From assembly GCA_003725585.1 (NCBI GenBank), contig RJMB01000011.1:103612-167611 (forward strand): DNA of 64,000 nucleotides, in the 5' to 3' direction. Positions 1-7,615 of the stretch are shown in pieces. Made by a program: the position numbers and the translations under genes. Under the pieces are notes generated by a model, which saw only the letters and a program-made list of their open reading frames with translations, was not told the origin of the DNA and searched no databases. Every line of letters starts with the position of its first letter. Position 1 is the first letter of the stretch. This DNA comes from Halostreptopolyspora alba. Lineage in GTDB: Bacteria > Actinomycetota > Actinomycetes > Streptosporangiales > Streptosporangiaceae.

Positions 1-519
1 GAGGCCCCGAAGCAGGAGGGGGCGAAGCAGGACGCTCCGAAACAGGAGACGTCCAAGCGGGAGGGGTCGAAGCAGGAGGCCCCGAAGCAGCAGCCGTCCC
101 AACCCGCCGCGCAGTCCGGTGCCCAGGCCGGGGGGCAGTCCGGTGCGCCGGCACAGTCCCAGCAGGGCTCCGCCGACGCGGCGGACCAGGATGAGGAGAC
201 GGTCAGGCTCGAAGCCGGCTCGTCCGGGCGGGGTGACGCCCCGACCACGTCCGTCTCGGGCGCGGCGGCGAGTCCGGGAGGAAAACAGGCGGAGCAGAAG
301 GAGGACGCCACCCAGCAGCCCATTCGCAACACCCCGCAACGGCCGCCGCAGGGGGCGCGGGTCGACGCTCCCGCACCGGAGGAACCGGCCAACCAGGGAG
401 CGCCGCAAGGGGGCGAGAACCCGGATGTCACGGGTGTCCACCAGCGGCCGGAGAACGCGGCGTCGAAACCTCCAGCGAACCCGGAGTCCGGCGAAGGCGT
501 TCACATCATCAAGCCCTGA
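1..519 (+). CDS. C-terminal disordered tail of a truncated protein
   Basis: The frame is open from base 1 and stops at 517-519, so only the last 172 codons of a longer gene lie in the window. The composition is almost entirely Gln, Lys, Pro, Glu, Ala, Gly and Ser. It begins with imperfect EAPKQE/GAKQD repeats, continues as a Gln/Pro-rich stretch and ends GVHIIKP. No folded domain or membrane segment is visible, so function cannot be assigned from this part. Low-complexity tails of this kind occur on many actinobacterial envelope and nucleic-acid proteins. The overlapping frame beginning at 119 is Arg-rich and looks like a shadow. Confidence 0.7.
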   Translation, partial: EAPKQEGAKQDAPKQETSKREGSKQEAPKQQPSQPAAQSGAQAGGQSGAPAQSQQGSADAADQDEETVRLEAGSSGRGDAPTTSVSGAAASPGGKQAEQKEDATQQPIRNTPQRPPQGARVDAPAPEEPANQGAPQGGENPDVTGVHQRPENAASKPPANPESGEGVHIIKP

Positions 520-696
520 CGCGAGCGCGGCGCGGGTGGCGCTGGTGTGCCCACGCGATCCGCGCGCCGCGGACGAGGATCGAAGGTCGGGCTGCCGGAC
601 GCCGGGTCTCGCGGAACCAGGTTCGTGCGAGCCCCGGCGCCCTTTCCGCCCCTGCCTGTAGAGCGACGTCGGCCATGTCCGGCCAGGTCGGCTACG

Positions 697-1158
697 ATGC
701 CGAAGGACATGATTATCCGCGCGGCCATTCGGTCTGACCTCGGCGCTATTCTGCGGCTTCTCCGCGACCTCAACGCATCCGCGTCGGCGTCGGGCGCTAC
801 CGTACGCATGTCATCGGCCGCGGTTCGTGCCTGGACCCGTATCGAGAACGACCCGGACCGCGCTGTCCTCGTAGCCGAGAGTCGTGGTCAGATCATCGGG
901 ACTCTGGACCTGCTCGTGGTCGCCAACCTGACGCATGACGCCCAGTCGTGGGCGCTCATCGACAACGTCGTGGTCGACGCGGCGACGCGGCGACGCGGGG
1001 TCGGGCGGGCGCTCATGGACGACGCGGTCGAGCGTGCCGCACGAGCGGGCTGCTACAAGGTCGAGTTCCTCCCGCACGAGTACGACGACGGCGCGAGCGC
1101 GTTCTGCCGCTCGGTGGGGTTCCACGACTCCGCCGAGGGGTTCCACCGCTACCTGTGA
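697..1158 (+). CDS. GNAT family N-acetyltransferase
   Basis: A 153-residue protein with the Gcn5-related acetyltransferase fold, which transfers acetyl from acetyl-CoA to an amine; the substrate is unknown. It opens with the typical beta-1 phrase IIRAAIRSDLGAI. A beta-4 strand (ALIDNVVVDAATR) leads into the acetyl-CoA loop RRRGVGRALMDDAV (Q/RxxGxG/A), and a late CRSVGF motif follows. I chose the ATG at 697; ATG 709 (MIIRAA) is equally compatible. An upstream in-frame extension to 547 is Arg/Pro-rich and does not belong to the fold. It is a single-gene unit followed by a long gap. Confidence 0.85.
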   Translation: MPKDMIIRAAIRSDLGAILRLLRDLNASASASGATVRMSSAAVRAWTRIENDPDRAVLVAESRGQIIGTLDLLVVANLTHDAQSWALIDNVVVDAATRRRGVGRALMDDAVERAARAGCYKVEFLPHEYDDGASAFCRSVGFHDSAEGFHRYL

Positions 1159-1395
1159 CGGTGCCTTCGTCAACGACGCTCGCCGCTGGACAACCACGGC
1201 TGTCGCGAGGCCGGGGCTGGAGCAGGACGCTGGTTTCGTTTGTCTCGTGGCTGTCGTGAGTGCCACCGACGGAGTGTGTCGGCAGCCAAAAGATCAACGA
1301 ATCATATCCACGGGAGCCTCGCCCGGTCGAATTCGCCACGGCGGCGTGTTCGTCTTCCGCTGTTCGGCCGCGCGGATTGATGTTCCCTCTTACCG

Positions 1396-1633
1396 CATCG
1401 CGTAATCCGTTTTCGCGATACGGATTGCGGGGAATATCATTTTCATTTTTGGTCTTTCATGGGGCGGGCGCGATGGGCAATGCCGTTGGGTGGGACCGGT
1501 GTCGTGCTGGTTTCGGAGACGACACGCCCATGTTGGCGTGCGCGCTTGATCGCGCGGCCGATTGTGTTTTCCTGGCGAATGAGATCCGGGAGATATTGTC
1601 CGGATCCCTTTTGGGTGATTAACAAGGGGGAAC
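1396..1633 (+). promoter_or_regulatory. structured 5' leader of the NlpC/P60 gene (candidate attenuator)
   Basis: The 475-base gap 1159-1633 holds an unusually AT-rich, foldable stretch just before the NlpC/P60 gene. Three hairpins can be read. The first pairs 1401-1409 with 1421-1429 (9 bp including one G-U). The second pairs 1499-1505 with 1519-1525 (7 bp, extendable through TGGG/CCCA). The third pairs 1583-1589 with 1600-1606 (7 bp) and is followed by TTTT at 1609-1612, so it looks like an intrinsic terminator 22 bases before the start codon. The ribosome site AGGGGG is at 1625-1630. The c-di-AMP (ydaO) motif known upstream of some actinobacterial wall hydrolases is not recognisable here. 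Regulation is inferred. Confidence 0.45.
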
Positions 1634-2143
1634 ATGTCTGCCTTCGGTCAGGAGAACCGTGTTCGGAAAAGACCGGTGCGTGTTGCCATTGGGGCGGTCA
1701 GTTTATCGACGATGGCGGCGGTAACCGTACTCGGGCTGGTCACAGCGGCTCCAGTCGCCGCCGAGGAACGGGTGCGGCAGGAGAGTGGTGTGGCGGTCGA
1801 CGCCGCGGAGCACGCGAAAAAGCAGGTGGGAAAGCCCTATCGGTACGGGGGGTCCGGGCCGGGATCTTTCGACTGTTCCGGGCTGGTGCAGTGGTCTTAT
1901 AAGCAGGCTGGGAAGAGTCTCAGCCGGACAACCTACGGCCAGGTCGCCGAAGGGAGGGCCGTGAAACGGTCCAACCTCGAGAAGGGAGACCTGGTCTTCT
2001 TTTATTCTGGCCCCGGGCACGTGGGAATTTACCTGGGGGACGGGACGATGGTCCACTCGCCCAAGCCTGGACGCGCGGTTGAGGTGGTGAACATGTCGGG
2101 CTACTGGGACAACAATTTTTCGGGCGCCCGACGCGTTGCCTGA
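1634..2143 (+). CDS. secreted NlpC/P60 cell-wall hydrolase
   Basis: This 169-residue exported protein should cut peptide bonds in peptidoglycan, typically D-iGlu-diaminopimelate. A signal peptide (basic n-region, hydrophobic core about 17-39, AxA-type site near 43) precedes a minimal NlpC/P60 domain. The catalytic Cys81 is in FDCSGL, His129 in GPGHVGIY, and His141 can serve as the third polar residue. There is no LysM, SH3 or coiled-coil domain, so it is among the smallest members of the family. AGGGGG at 1625-1630 fixes the ATG. The long structured leader suggests post-transcriptional control. Confidence 0.93.
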   Translation: MSAFGQENRVRKRPVRVAIGAVSLSTMAAVTVLGLVTAAPVAAEERVRQESGVAVDAAEHAKKQVGKPYRYGGSGPGSFDCSGLVQWSYKQAGKSLSRTTYGQVAEGRAVKRSNLEKGDLVFFYSGPGHVGIYLGDGTMVHSPKPGRAVEVVNMSGYWDNNFSGARRVA

Positions 2144-2168
2144 AAGGTTTTGGGATACGGTCGGACAT

Positions 2169-2195
2169 GGAGCGGGCGTCGTGGGCGCTCGCTCC
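2169..2195 (+). terminator. hairpin terminator after the NlpC/P60 gene
   Basis: The ten bases 2169-2178 pair with 2186-2195 (one G-U) around a 7-base loop, 26 bases after the NlpC/P60 stop codon. No U-tract follows, which is common for actinobacterial terminators. Confidence 0.5.
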
Positions 2196-2290
2196 GTTAG
2201 GAACGCACGTCCTTCCTGTGTCGCGGAGTGTGCGCGTTTCCGGGGGTCACCCAGACGCATGAGGCCCGTGGAGAGGGGAGTTCGTGGTGG

Positions 2291-2578
2291 TCAGCCGAGG
2301 ACGATGGCGCCGGCCAGAATGGGGGATCCGAACCGTACGGACCCGTTTCCCGAGGCGACCGCACGCCCCGTCTGACAGCTCGTTCCGGTGAAGAGCGCGA
2401 ACTTGGTCGGTGCCGGCGTGTCGACCGCGGTGACTCCGCCCTCGCCGGGTTCGAGAGCACGACAGCCACCTCCCTCGACGACCTGCTGGTATCCGCTCTC
2501 GAAGGTCAGGGTGACCCGTGAGGGCTCACTGTCGTCGGGTCCACCAGTGCCCGTAGTGCCGGCGATCGTAGCGGACAT
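2291..2578 (-). CDS. small hypothetical protein, crystallin-like beta pattern
   Basis: A possible 95-residue protein read from the ATG at 2578; an upstream ATG at 2656 would add 26 residues. The C-terminal half alternates hydrophobic and polar residues, with two Cys (GGGCRAL and GTSCQTG). It vaguely resembles small actinobacterial beta/gamma-crystallin-type proteins, but this is a weak impression. No Shine-Dalgarno sequence or signal peptide is clear. The gene converges on the NlpC/P60 gene. It could be a spurious frame, since this stretch codes for little else. Confidence 0.4.
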   Translation of the reverse strand: MSATIAGTTGTGGPDDSEPSRVTLTFESGYQQVVEGGGCRALEPGEGGVTAVDTPAPTKFALFTGTSCQTGRAVASGNGSVRFGSPILAGAIVLG

Positions 2579-2868
2579 GGTGGCGAGGTTCGCGGGACGG
2601 ATCGGCACGGCTGTCTTCCCCCGTCGGAGCGAGTGCTGATCACTCCCAGTGTTCATTCGAACTCTGAGTGATTCCGGGAGTTCGTCCCGGTGTGTCGCGA
2701 ACTCGAGCGGCCCGGGCGCCGAACCACCCACGAGACCGCTTCGGAGGAATCGGGCGCGTCATCCGGGTGCCCCGTGTCGTCCCGCCGGGGGTCCGGTACT
2801 CTGGCGTCGACTGTGAACCGCCCGATGGATCAGGGCTCGGGCGGCGCGGCTCGGCCGGGGAGGTGCTC

Positions 2869-3168
2869 GTGGCAGCCATCTACGCGGTGCTGCACGCACT
2901 GCTCCTCGGGACGTTCGATCTCTCCTGGCTGAGCACGCCCCCAACCGCGGGTACCTTCGCCGTACTGGCCGTTGTCGCGATCTCGGCCGCGCTGACCTGG
3001 ATGGTCGTGCGTGGCAGGTGGACCTGGCCGGTTCTGGGCAACGGGCCGCCGCACGGTGTCGCCATGCGGCACAGGTCCGCCTGCACCGCCACGGCCGCCG
3101 TACGCGACCCCGACGCTCCCGGGAAGCCCCGACCTCGGGCGCCAGGCATGACCCTCGCGGCCGCGTAA
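2869..3168 (+). CDS. DUF6412-like small membrane protein
   Basis: A 99-residue protein with two hydrophobic segments (about residues 2-16 and 25-45) and a cytoplasmic C-terminus. The tail reads RDPDAPGKPRPRAPG, a phrase I associate with DUF6412 proteins encoded just upstream of short YidC-like insertases in streptomycetes. Start GTG 2869 is chosen because AGG at 2861-2863 (within GGGGAGG) sits 5 bases upstream. A longer frame back to 2668 is GC-rich noise. It lies 112 bases before the insertase gene and the two are likely co-transcribed. Confidence 0.7.
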   Translation: MAAIYAVLHALLLGTFDLSWLSTPPTAGTFAVLAVVAISAALTWMVVRGRWTWPVLGNGPPHGVAMRHRSACTATAAVRDPDAPGKPRPRAPGMTLAAA

Positions 3169-3280
3169 CCCCGCTTTCGCGGGCCCCAACCAGCGACCGG
3201 ACCCGGTCTCCCGTATCGCCGCGCTGGTACGCGGCCGCCTCGTTCGTGTTCAGATTCCCACGCAGACGAGGGGTCCAGCC

Positions 3281-4012
3281 ATGTACAGCTTCCCACCCAT
3301 CGCGGCCGCCATAGGGGCGGCTTTCACCGTCGTCATGACGCTCACCGACACCCTGTCCCCGGTCCTCGGCGGGGCCGCCGCCGCGGTCGCGGTCGTCGGC
3401 CTGACGGTCGCCGTGCGCCTGGTACTGCTCCCGCTCAGCGTCGCGCAGGTCCGCGGCGAGAAGGCGCGGACCCGGCTGCTCCCGAAACTGCGCGAACTAC
3501 AGCGCGAGCACGGAAAGAACCGGGAGCGGCTGCTCCGTGAGCAGCGGCGGCTCTACGCCGCCGAAGGCGTCTCCCCCTTGGCCGGGTGCCTCCCGGCGCT
3601 GGCCCAGATTCCGGTGTTCGTCACCCTGTACGGGCTGTTCGTCAGCGCGACGATCGCGGACGCGCCGAACGCGCTGCTGACACACACCCTCGGTGGGGTT
3701 CCGCTGGGCGCGACGCTCACCGAGAGCCTGGCCTCCGGTGTCGGCGTGGAAGCACTGGTGTTCGGGGCGCTGCTGGCCGTCATCGCCGCCACGGCGTGGC
3801 TCTCGCGCCGGTTCCTGATGTTGCCGGCGCTGGCCGCGAACAGCGGCGAGGGCGGGCCCGCCGTTCCGGGCTTCCGTCTGGTGACGTTGCTGCCCTTCGG
3901 CACGGTTGTCGTGGCCTCCTTCGTGCCACTCGCCGCGGGGGTCTACCTGGCGACGACCACGGCGTGGACGGTGGCCGAGCGCCTTGCGCTGCGGCAGCTC
4001 ATCGCGGGTTAG
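3281..4012 (+). CDS. short YidC/Oxa1-type membrane insertase paralogue
   Basis: This 243-residue polytopic membrane protein has the YidC/Oxa1/Alb3 core. The sequence shows a first membrane span, the cytoplasmic helical hairpin rich in Lys/Arg/Glu (residues about 55-95), then the conserved ACLPALAQIP-type segment (here GCLPALAQIPVFVTLYGLF), followed by three further hydrophobic segments. The hydrophilic-groove Arg is represented in TVAVRLVLLPLS. It lacks the long C-terminal tail of the main actinobacterial YidC, so it is probably a second paralogue specialised for certain substrates. It pairs with the DUF6412-like gene and converges on the SOD-like gene. Confidence 0.85.
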   Translation: MYSFPPIAAAIGAAFTVVMTLTDTLSPVLGGAAAAVAVVGLTVAVRLVLLPLSVAQVRGEKARTRLLPKLRELQREHGKNRERLLREQRRLYAAEGVSPLAGCLPALAQIPVFVTLYGLFVSATIADAPNALLTHTLGGVPLGATLTESLASGVGVEALVFGALLAVIAATAWLSRRFLMLPALAANSGEGGPAVPGFRLVTLLPFGTVVVASFVPLAAGVYLATTTAWTVAERLALRQLIAG

Positions 4013-4016
4013 GAGA

Positions 4017-4054
4017 CGCCCCGGGCCGGGACCTACCACCCCCGGCCCGGGGCG
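4017..4054. terminator. bidirectional hairpin terminator
   Basis: Perfect 14-bp stem, 4017-4030 with 4041-4054, around a 10-base loop. It begins five bases after the insertase stop codon and lies 22 bases from the stop of the convergent SOD-like gene, so it can serve both. Confidence 0.8.
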
Positions 4055-4076
4055 GTACCGGAACGTCGCCCGCGCT

Positions 4077-4709
4077 CTAGAGGTCCACGTTCACGCATGC
4101 CAGGCGGTCGCCGGCCGCGCCGGCCGTACCCTCCTGCTCGCTCGTGTGCTCGTCGTGGATCACTATCGAGTTGGCCTCGTCCTCGCGTGGGGTCCAGTCG
4201 ACCCGGGTTTCCTGCTCCGCCTCGCCGTTCTCGTCGGTGGTGAAGTCCAGCCAGACCTCGTTCTCGGGGTTGGCGTACTCGGGATTGGTGGAGGGGTTGT
4301 CGGAGTCGGCCTCGGGGTCGACCTCATCCTGGTAGTGCGGGCCGGAGTCGCCGGGATCCTCGCCGCACGGCTGGGTGTGCAGGTGCGAGCCGAACTCGCG
4401 GTCGGTTTCGAGCCCGGTCACGGCCAGCGAGTACACCGAACCCCCCTCGTCCCCGGTGATCGAGACCTCGACGGTCGCCCGCGGAGGGACGGCCTGTTCG
4501 TCGTAGGTGATGGCCTCGGCGTCCTCGGAATAGGGGGCGAACGTCTCGGAAACCGAGAAGTCCAGTTCGTCCCGCCCCTCGCGTTCCTCCTGCGTGTCCT
4601 GTCCATTCCCACCAGCGGTGTCGGTCTCCTCCGCACTGGTGTCTCCGTTGCAGCCGGCGAGGAGCAGTGAGGACACTGCCGCGCCGATGACAAGTCGCGT
4701 ACTGGGCAC
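4077..4709 (-). CDS. Cu/Zn superoxide dismutase-like lipoprotein (zinc ligands missing)
   Basis: A 210-residue exported lipoprotein. The signal peptide ends in lipobox LLLAGC (Cys20), followed by an acidic linker and a SodC-type beta-barrel. Visible copper-site residues are the HxH pair His109/His111, His125 in GPHYQ and His185 in VIHDEH. Cys115 and Cys205 can form the conserved disulfide, and Arg202 (GDRLAC) matches the active-site Arg. The zinc-loop His/His/Asp set is absent: residues 126-150 are Asp/Glu/Asn/Pro-rich with no His. Copper-only SODs, including mycobacterial SodC, lack zinc, so superoxide dismutation at the cell surface is the best guess. ATG 4709 gives a good signal peptide. 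Confidence 0.82.
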   Translation of the reverse strand: MPSTRLVIGAAVSSLLLAGCNGDTSAEETDTAGGNGQDTQEEREGRDELDFSVSETFAPYSEDAEAITYDEQAVPPRATVEVSITGDEGGSVYSLAVTGLETDREFGSHLHTQPCGEDPGDSGPHYQDEVDPEADSDNPSTNPEYANPENEVWLDFTTDENGEAEQETRVDWTPREDEANSIVIHDEHTSEQEGTAGAAGDRLACVNVDL

Positions 4710-4778
4710 GTCGGCACTCCCGATTCGAATAGGGGTGGCTTCGGGTTCGCCGTAACGCTACCTAAAGTGGTCGTCGGG

Positions 4779-5261
4779 TCACGGACGGATTGGGGATGGC
4801 CGTGTGGTGCCGTGGCTCGGCGGTGCGAACGAGGTCCGGAACGTGAACGCGTGCGCTGTCGGGCCGTGCGCGCGCAGGTGTGCCAGCCGCTCGCCCGCCT
4901 CGTCGAGCGAGGGGAGCCGGGTGGCGGGCAACCACCACAGCACCGTGTGGACCTCTTCCATGTGCTGGAACCACTCGCGCCTGCGCCGTAGCAGGTCCAG
5001 GTGCTCGCTGCGGTAGGTGAAGTTCCACAGCGCCTCAAGGGACTCCCACACGGAGAGGTTGATCAGCAGGTCCGGGCCGAACGGACGTTCGGTCGTGGCA
5101 TCGTTGCTGCCCTCGGAGCGGAAACGCCAGACGAAGCCGGGGCTGGAGTCGGCGAGAGCGTTGATCGGGTCGAGCATCTCGGTGAATCCCGCCATGCGGG
5201 GGTCGTCCATCGGGTGGTTGGGGATGGCGACGTTGAGCTGGGCCAGGTGGTGTTCGGTCAT
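4779..5261 (-). CDS. DUF3291 domain protein
   Basis: A 160-residue protein beginning MTEHHLAQLNVAIPNHPMDDPRM. It contains the DUF3291 hallmarks: an N-terminal LAQLNV strand, GFVWRF, a LINLSVWESLEALWNFTY motif and an HxxxLWWLPA-type strand. The fold is a dimeric alpha/beta barrel related to antibiotic-biosynthesis monooxygenases, but no reaction is established for the family. ATG 5261 is preferred; GTG 5279 is possible. Its start is 33 bases downstream of the HTH gene stop on the same strand, so they probably form one operon. Confidence 0.85.
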   Translation of the reverse strand: MTEHHLAQLNVAIPNHPMDDPRMAGFTEMLDPINALADSSPGFVWRFRSEGSNDATTERPFGPDLLINLSVWESLEALWNFTYRSEHLDLLRRRREWFQHMEEVHTVLWWLPATRLPSLDEAGERLAHLRAHGPTAHAFTFRTSFAPPSHGTTRPSPIRP

Positions 5262-5294
5262 GGCCTGGGAGCACACCACGCGCCAACTTCTATG

Positions 5295-5963
5295 TCAACA
5301 ATTTTTGTTTTTGGAGATGGCGACGCAACACCGTTCCGGGGAGGGAGCCATGTGGGTGGAGAGATCCGCGATCCCGGAGAGCAGGCCACGCAGCAGCTCC
5401 AGGTTCATGCCGCAGGTCACCGCCGGAAAGTCGCGAGCGAGCACGTGGAAGGGGCAGTTGCGCAGCCTGACGGGGCCACCCACGGTGGGATCCTCGCGTA
5501 CCGGCTCGTACCCGAGGCGCTCCAGCAGCGCCATCAGCCCGTCGAGGTCTTCCGGCCGGTCCTCGAGAGCGCGTGCCATACGCGCCCCCTCCTCCCACGC
5601 CGCCGAGTGGAGCGCACTGTCCGCGCCGAGCCGCTCGATCGCTTCTGCGAGCACACGCGCCGCGGTCTCGTAGTCGCGTGGCGGAAGCTGCACGCTGAGC
5701 TGACGGTCGGCCCGGCGGTACAGCTTCGCGGGCCGCCCGGACCCCGGCCCCTCACGCCCGGACACCTTGCGCCGCGTGACCTCCAGCAGGCCAACCTCGA
5801 CCAGCTTGTCCAGGTGGAAAGCGACCAGGCTGCGCCGTTCGCCCACCGCTTCGGCGGCGTCCGCCCGGGTGACGTCCCCGCCCTGGTCGACAACGTACTG
5901 GTACAGCCGACGTCGCAGCGGTTCGGCGAGGGTCCCGGCCGCGTCGATTCCCGGTTCGGTCAT
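5295..5963 (-). CDS. winged-helix regulator with a Cys-rich C-terminus (SufR-like layout)
   Basis: A 222-residue ArsR/SufR-type transcription factor. Residues about 10-75 form the winged helix (LAEPLRRRLYQYVV, recognition region RRSLVAFHLDKLVEVGLLE). A basic GSGRPAKLYRR wing follows, as in SufR and related regulators. The C-terminal half carries a potential metal or Fe-S site: Cys in NCPFH, Cys in VTCGMN (13 residues between) and adjacent Cys in ERCCVAI. SufR-type proteins use spaced Cys to hold a cluster, but the exact SufR spacing is not present. The downstream DUF3291 gene is the likely co-transcribed target or partner. Confidence 0.82.
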   Translation of the reverse strand: MTEPGIDAAGTLAEPLRRRLYQYVVDQGGDVTRADAAEAVGERRSLVAFHLDKLVEVGLLEVTRRKVSGREGPGSGRPAKLYRRADRQLSVQLPPRDYETAARVLAEAIERLGADSALHSAAWEEGARMARALEDRPEDLDGLMALLERLGYEPVREDPTVGGPVRLRNCPFHVLARDFPAVTCGMNLELLRGLLSGIADLSTHMAPSPERCCVAISKNKNC

Positions 5964-6237
5964 GCCCCAATTGTGCGACGTGCGGGTGTGTGCTCACCGC
6001 GTACGCACGGGTTGGGGTGAATGCGGGAGGTCCCCGGCGGTCCGGTACCGTGCCCCACGTCTGGAAGCGGACTGAGCCGCGACGACCGCACTCGCGTGTG
6101 ATTCGGGTCAGCGCCACCGACCGAGGAGATGCTCATGTCGACGAGGGTCCCCCGAGAGGCAGACGGTCCCGTGTCCGAGACCTCCGAGGACTCGCCCTCC
6201 ACGATGGAGGAGGACAGTGGCGGGTTGGTGCGCAAGC

Positions 6238-6541
6238 GTGTGGGGCTGTCCCGAGCCCGCGCCGGTATCCCCTGGCACGACCTGCCCGGGCGCTACACGC
6301 CCCTGGGAGCCCGCCGCCGGACGTCACCGCCGCTGGTTCACCGACGGCACCGGGCGGAGAATCGCCGACCGGCCGCGCATCCACGCCAGCGGCGACGAGG
6401 AACTCACCGCGAGCGTCGATCCGACCAGCGCGCGCCCACCAGCACGCCGCCGGGGGCCACGAAGAGGGGAGGCGGACAGGGCCGAACCGGGCGGGGCCGA
6501 AGCGTTCGGAGGCTCCCGAGGCGGGCTGACCACGAGGCACC
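6238..6541 (+). pseudogene. remnant of an IS5-type transposase, frameshifted
   Basis: Three reading frames together spell pieces of an IS5/IS427-type DDE transposase. GIPWHDLPGRY lies near 6260-6295. RRWFTDGTGRRIADRPRIHA and ASVDPTSAR follow near 6330-6430. HQHAAGGHEEG lies around 6440 in another frame, and EAFGGSRGGLTTR at the end. At least two frameshifts and missing flanks mean it is inactive. In intact relatives the phrases run on as DSTxxRAHQHAAG and SRGGLTTKIH. No inverted repeats or target duplication were recognised. The surrounding 5964-6237 and 6542-6714 show no convincing gene. Confidence 0.7.
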
Positions 6542-6714
6542 GGGCGGAGCGGATCACAGCCGCCGCGCGGCCGAGCCAGCTACCGCGACCCCTCGCGCGC
6601 GGTCCCTCCGGACCGTCCAGGGACGGTAGCCATGCCGGCATCTGATCCGCGGGTGGTGCATGGGCCGCAACGGCTGCGCCACCCAGGAGGTCGGGCCGTG
6701 GCCGCTGAGGCGGC

Positions 6715-7608
6715 TCAGTTCTCCTCGGAGGTGGGTTGGACCAACGGGCCCCGCATGCTCTCGGTGATCTCCCACAGCCGCCGTGCGTCGGTCCGGTTCA
6801 TCGACGCCGCGGAAGATCTCGCGGGGGTGAAGCGGTCGTAGTAGCGGCCGTTCACGATGTTGGATGTGGTGGCGAGGTAGGCGATCGGCTTGGCACCCTG
6901 CGCGGGCCGCGCCAGCAGTGGCCGGCCGACCTTGTTCAGCAGCCACAGGAACGGGTTCGCCGCCCCACGCAGCAGCCGGGTCGCGACCATCCCCGGATGC
7001 ACCGCAGCGATCGTGTAATCAGGGAAGCGGCGGTGGAACTCGTAGGTGAACAGCAGGTTGGCCAGCTTCGTGCGGCTGTAGGTCTGGAACGTGCCATACC
7101 GCTCGCTCTGCAGGTCAGCGAAGTCCAGGGTGACTCCGCCGCCACTCAGTGAGGCGCGGTGCCCCTCGGAGTTGGTGTTGACGATCCGGCCGTCGCCGCG
7201 CTCAAGCAATGGCAGCAACATGCCGGTCGTGGTGTAGGGCGCCAGATGGTGCACCGCGAAGTTGACCTCGTGGCCTTCGTCGGTGACCTGGCGCCGCGGC
7301 AGCATCACGCCGGCGTTGTTGATCAGCGTGTCGACACTGCTGGTCCGAGCCCGGATGCGGCTGACGACCGCCTCGATCCCCCCACGTGTGGCGACATCGC
7401 CGGCGATGAACACCACCCGCTGATCCCCGCCCGCCACGGAGCGGACCGCCGCGGCGGTCCGCTCACCGCGGCGCCGGTCGCGTCCGACCAGGAACAGCCG
7501 GTGGCCCTGCGCGCCGAGCTGGAGCGCCGCATGGTGTCCGATACCCGAAGTGGCGCCGACGAGGACGATCGTGCGGCTCGTGTCCGAAATGGCGGAGGAC
7601 TCGCTCAT
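6715..7608 (-). CDS. short-chain dehydrogenase/reductase
   Basis: A 297-residue NAD(P)-dependent oxidoreductase of the retinol-dehydrogenase/WWOX-like SDR group. The cofactor loop is VGATSGIGHHAA (TGxxxGIG type, about residues 17-28), with the NNAG stabilising motif at LINNAGVM. The catalytic Ser is in NTNSEGHR and YSRTK carries Tyr and Lys of YxxxK. The substrate is unknown. It follows the second SDR gene by only 7 bases on the same strand, so the two form an operon divergent from the PadR gene and are presumably under its control. Confidence 0.88.
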   Translation of the reverse strand: MSESSAISDTSRTIVLVGATSGIGHHAALQLGAQGHRLFLVGRDRRRGERTAAAVRSVAGGDQRVVFIAGDVATRGGIEAVVSRIRARTSSVDTLINNAGVMLPRRQVTDEGHEVNFAVHHLAPYTTTGMLLPLLERGDGRIVNTNSEGHRASLSGGGVTLDFADLQSERYGTFQTYSRTKLANLLFTYEFHRRFPDYTIAAVHPGMVATRLLRGAANPFLWLLNKVGRPLLARPAQGAKPIAYLATTSNIVNGRYYDRFTPARSSAASMNRTDARRLWEITESMRGPLVQPTSEEN

Positions 7609-7615
7609 CAGGATC

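Noticed and set aside
1159..1633. Possible ydaO (c-di-AMP) riboswitch upstream of the NlpC/P60 gene
   Set aside because: The conserved ydaO core sequences are not present; only generic hairpins are seen.
5286..5299. CTTCTATGTCAA shared with 63948-63959
   Set aside because: Twelve bases shared between two places; no symmetric element or promoter geometry supports a function.
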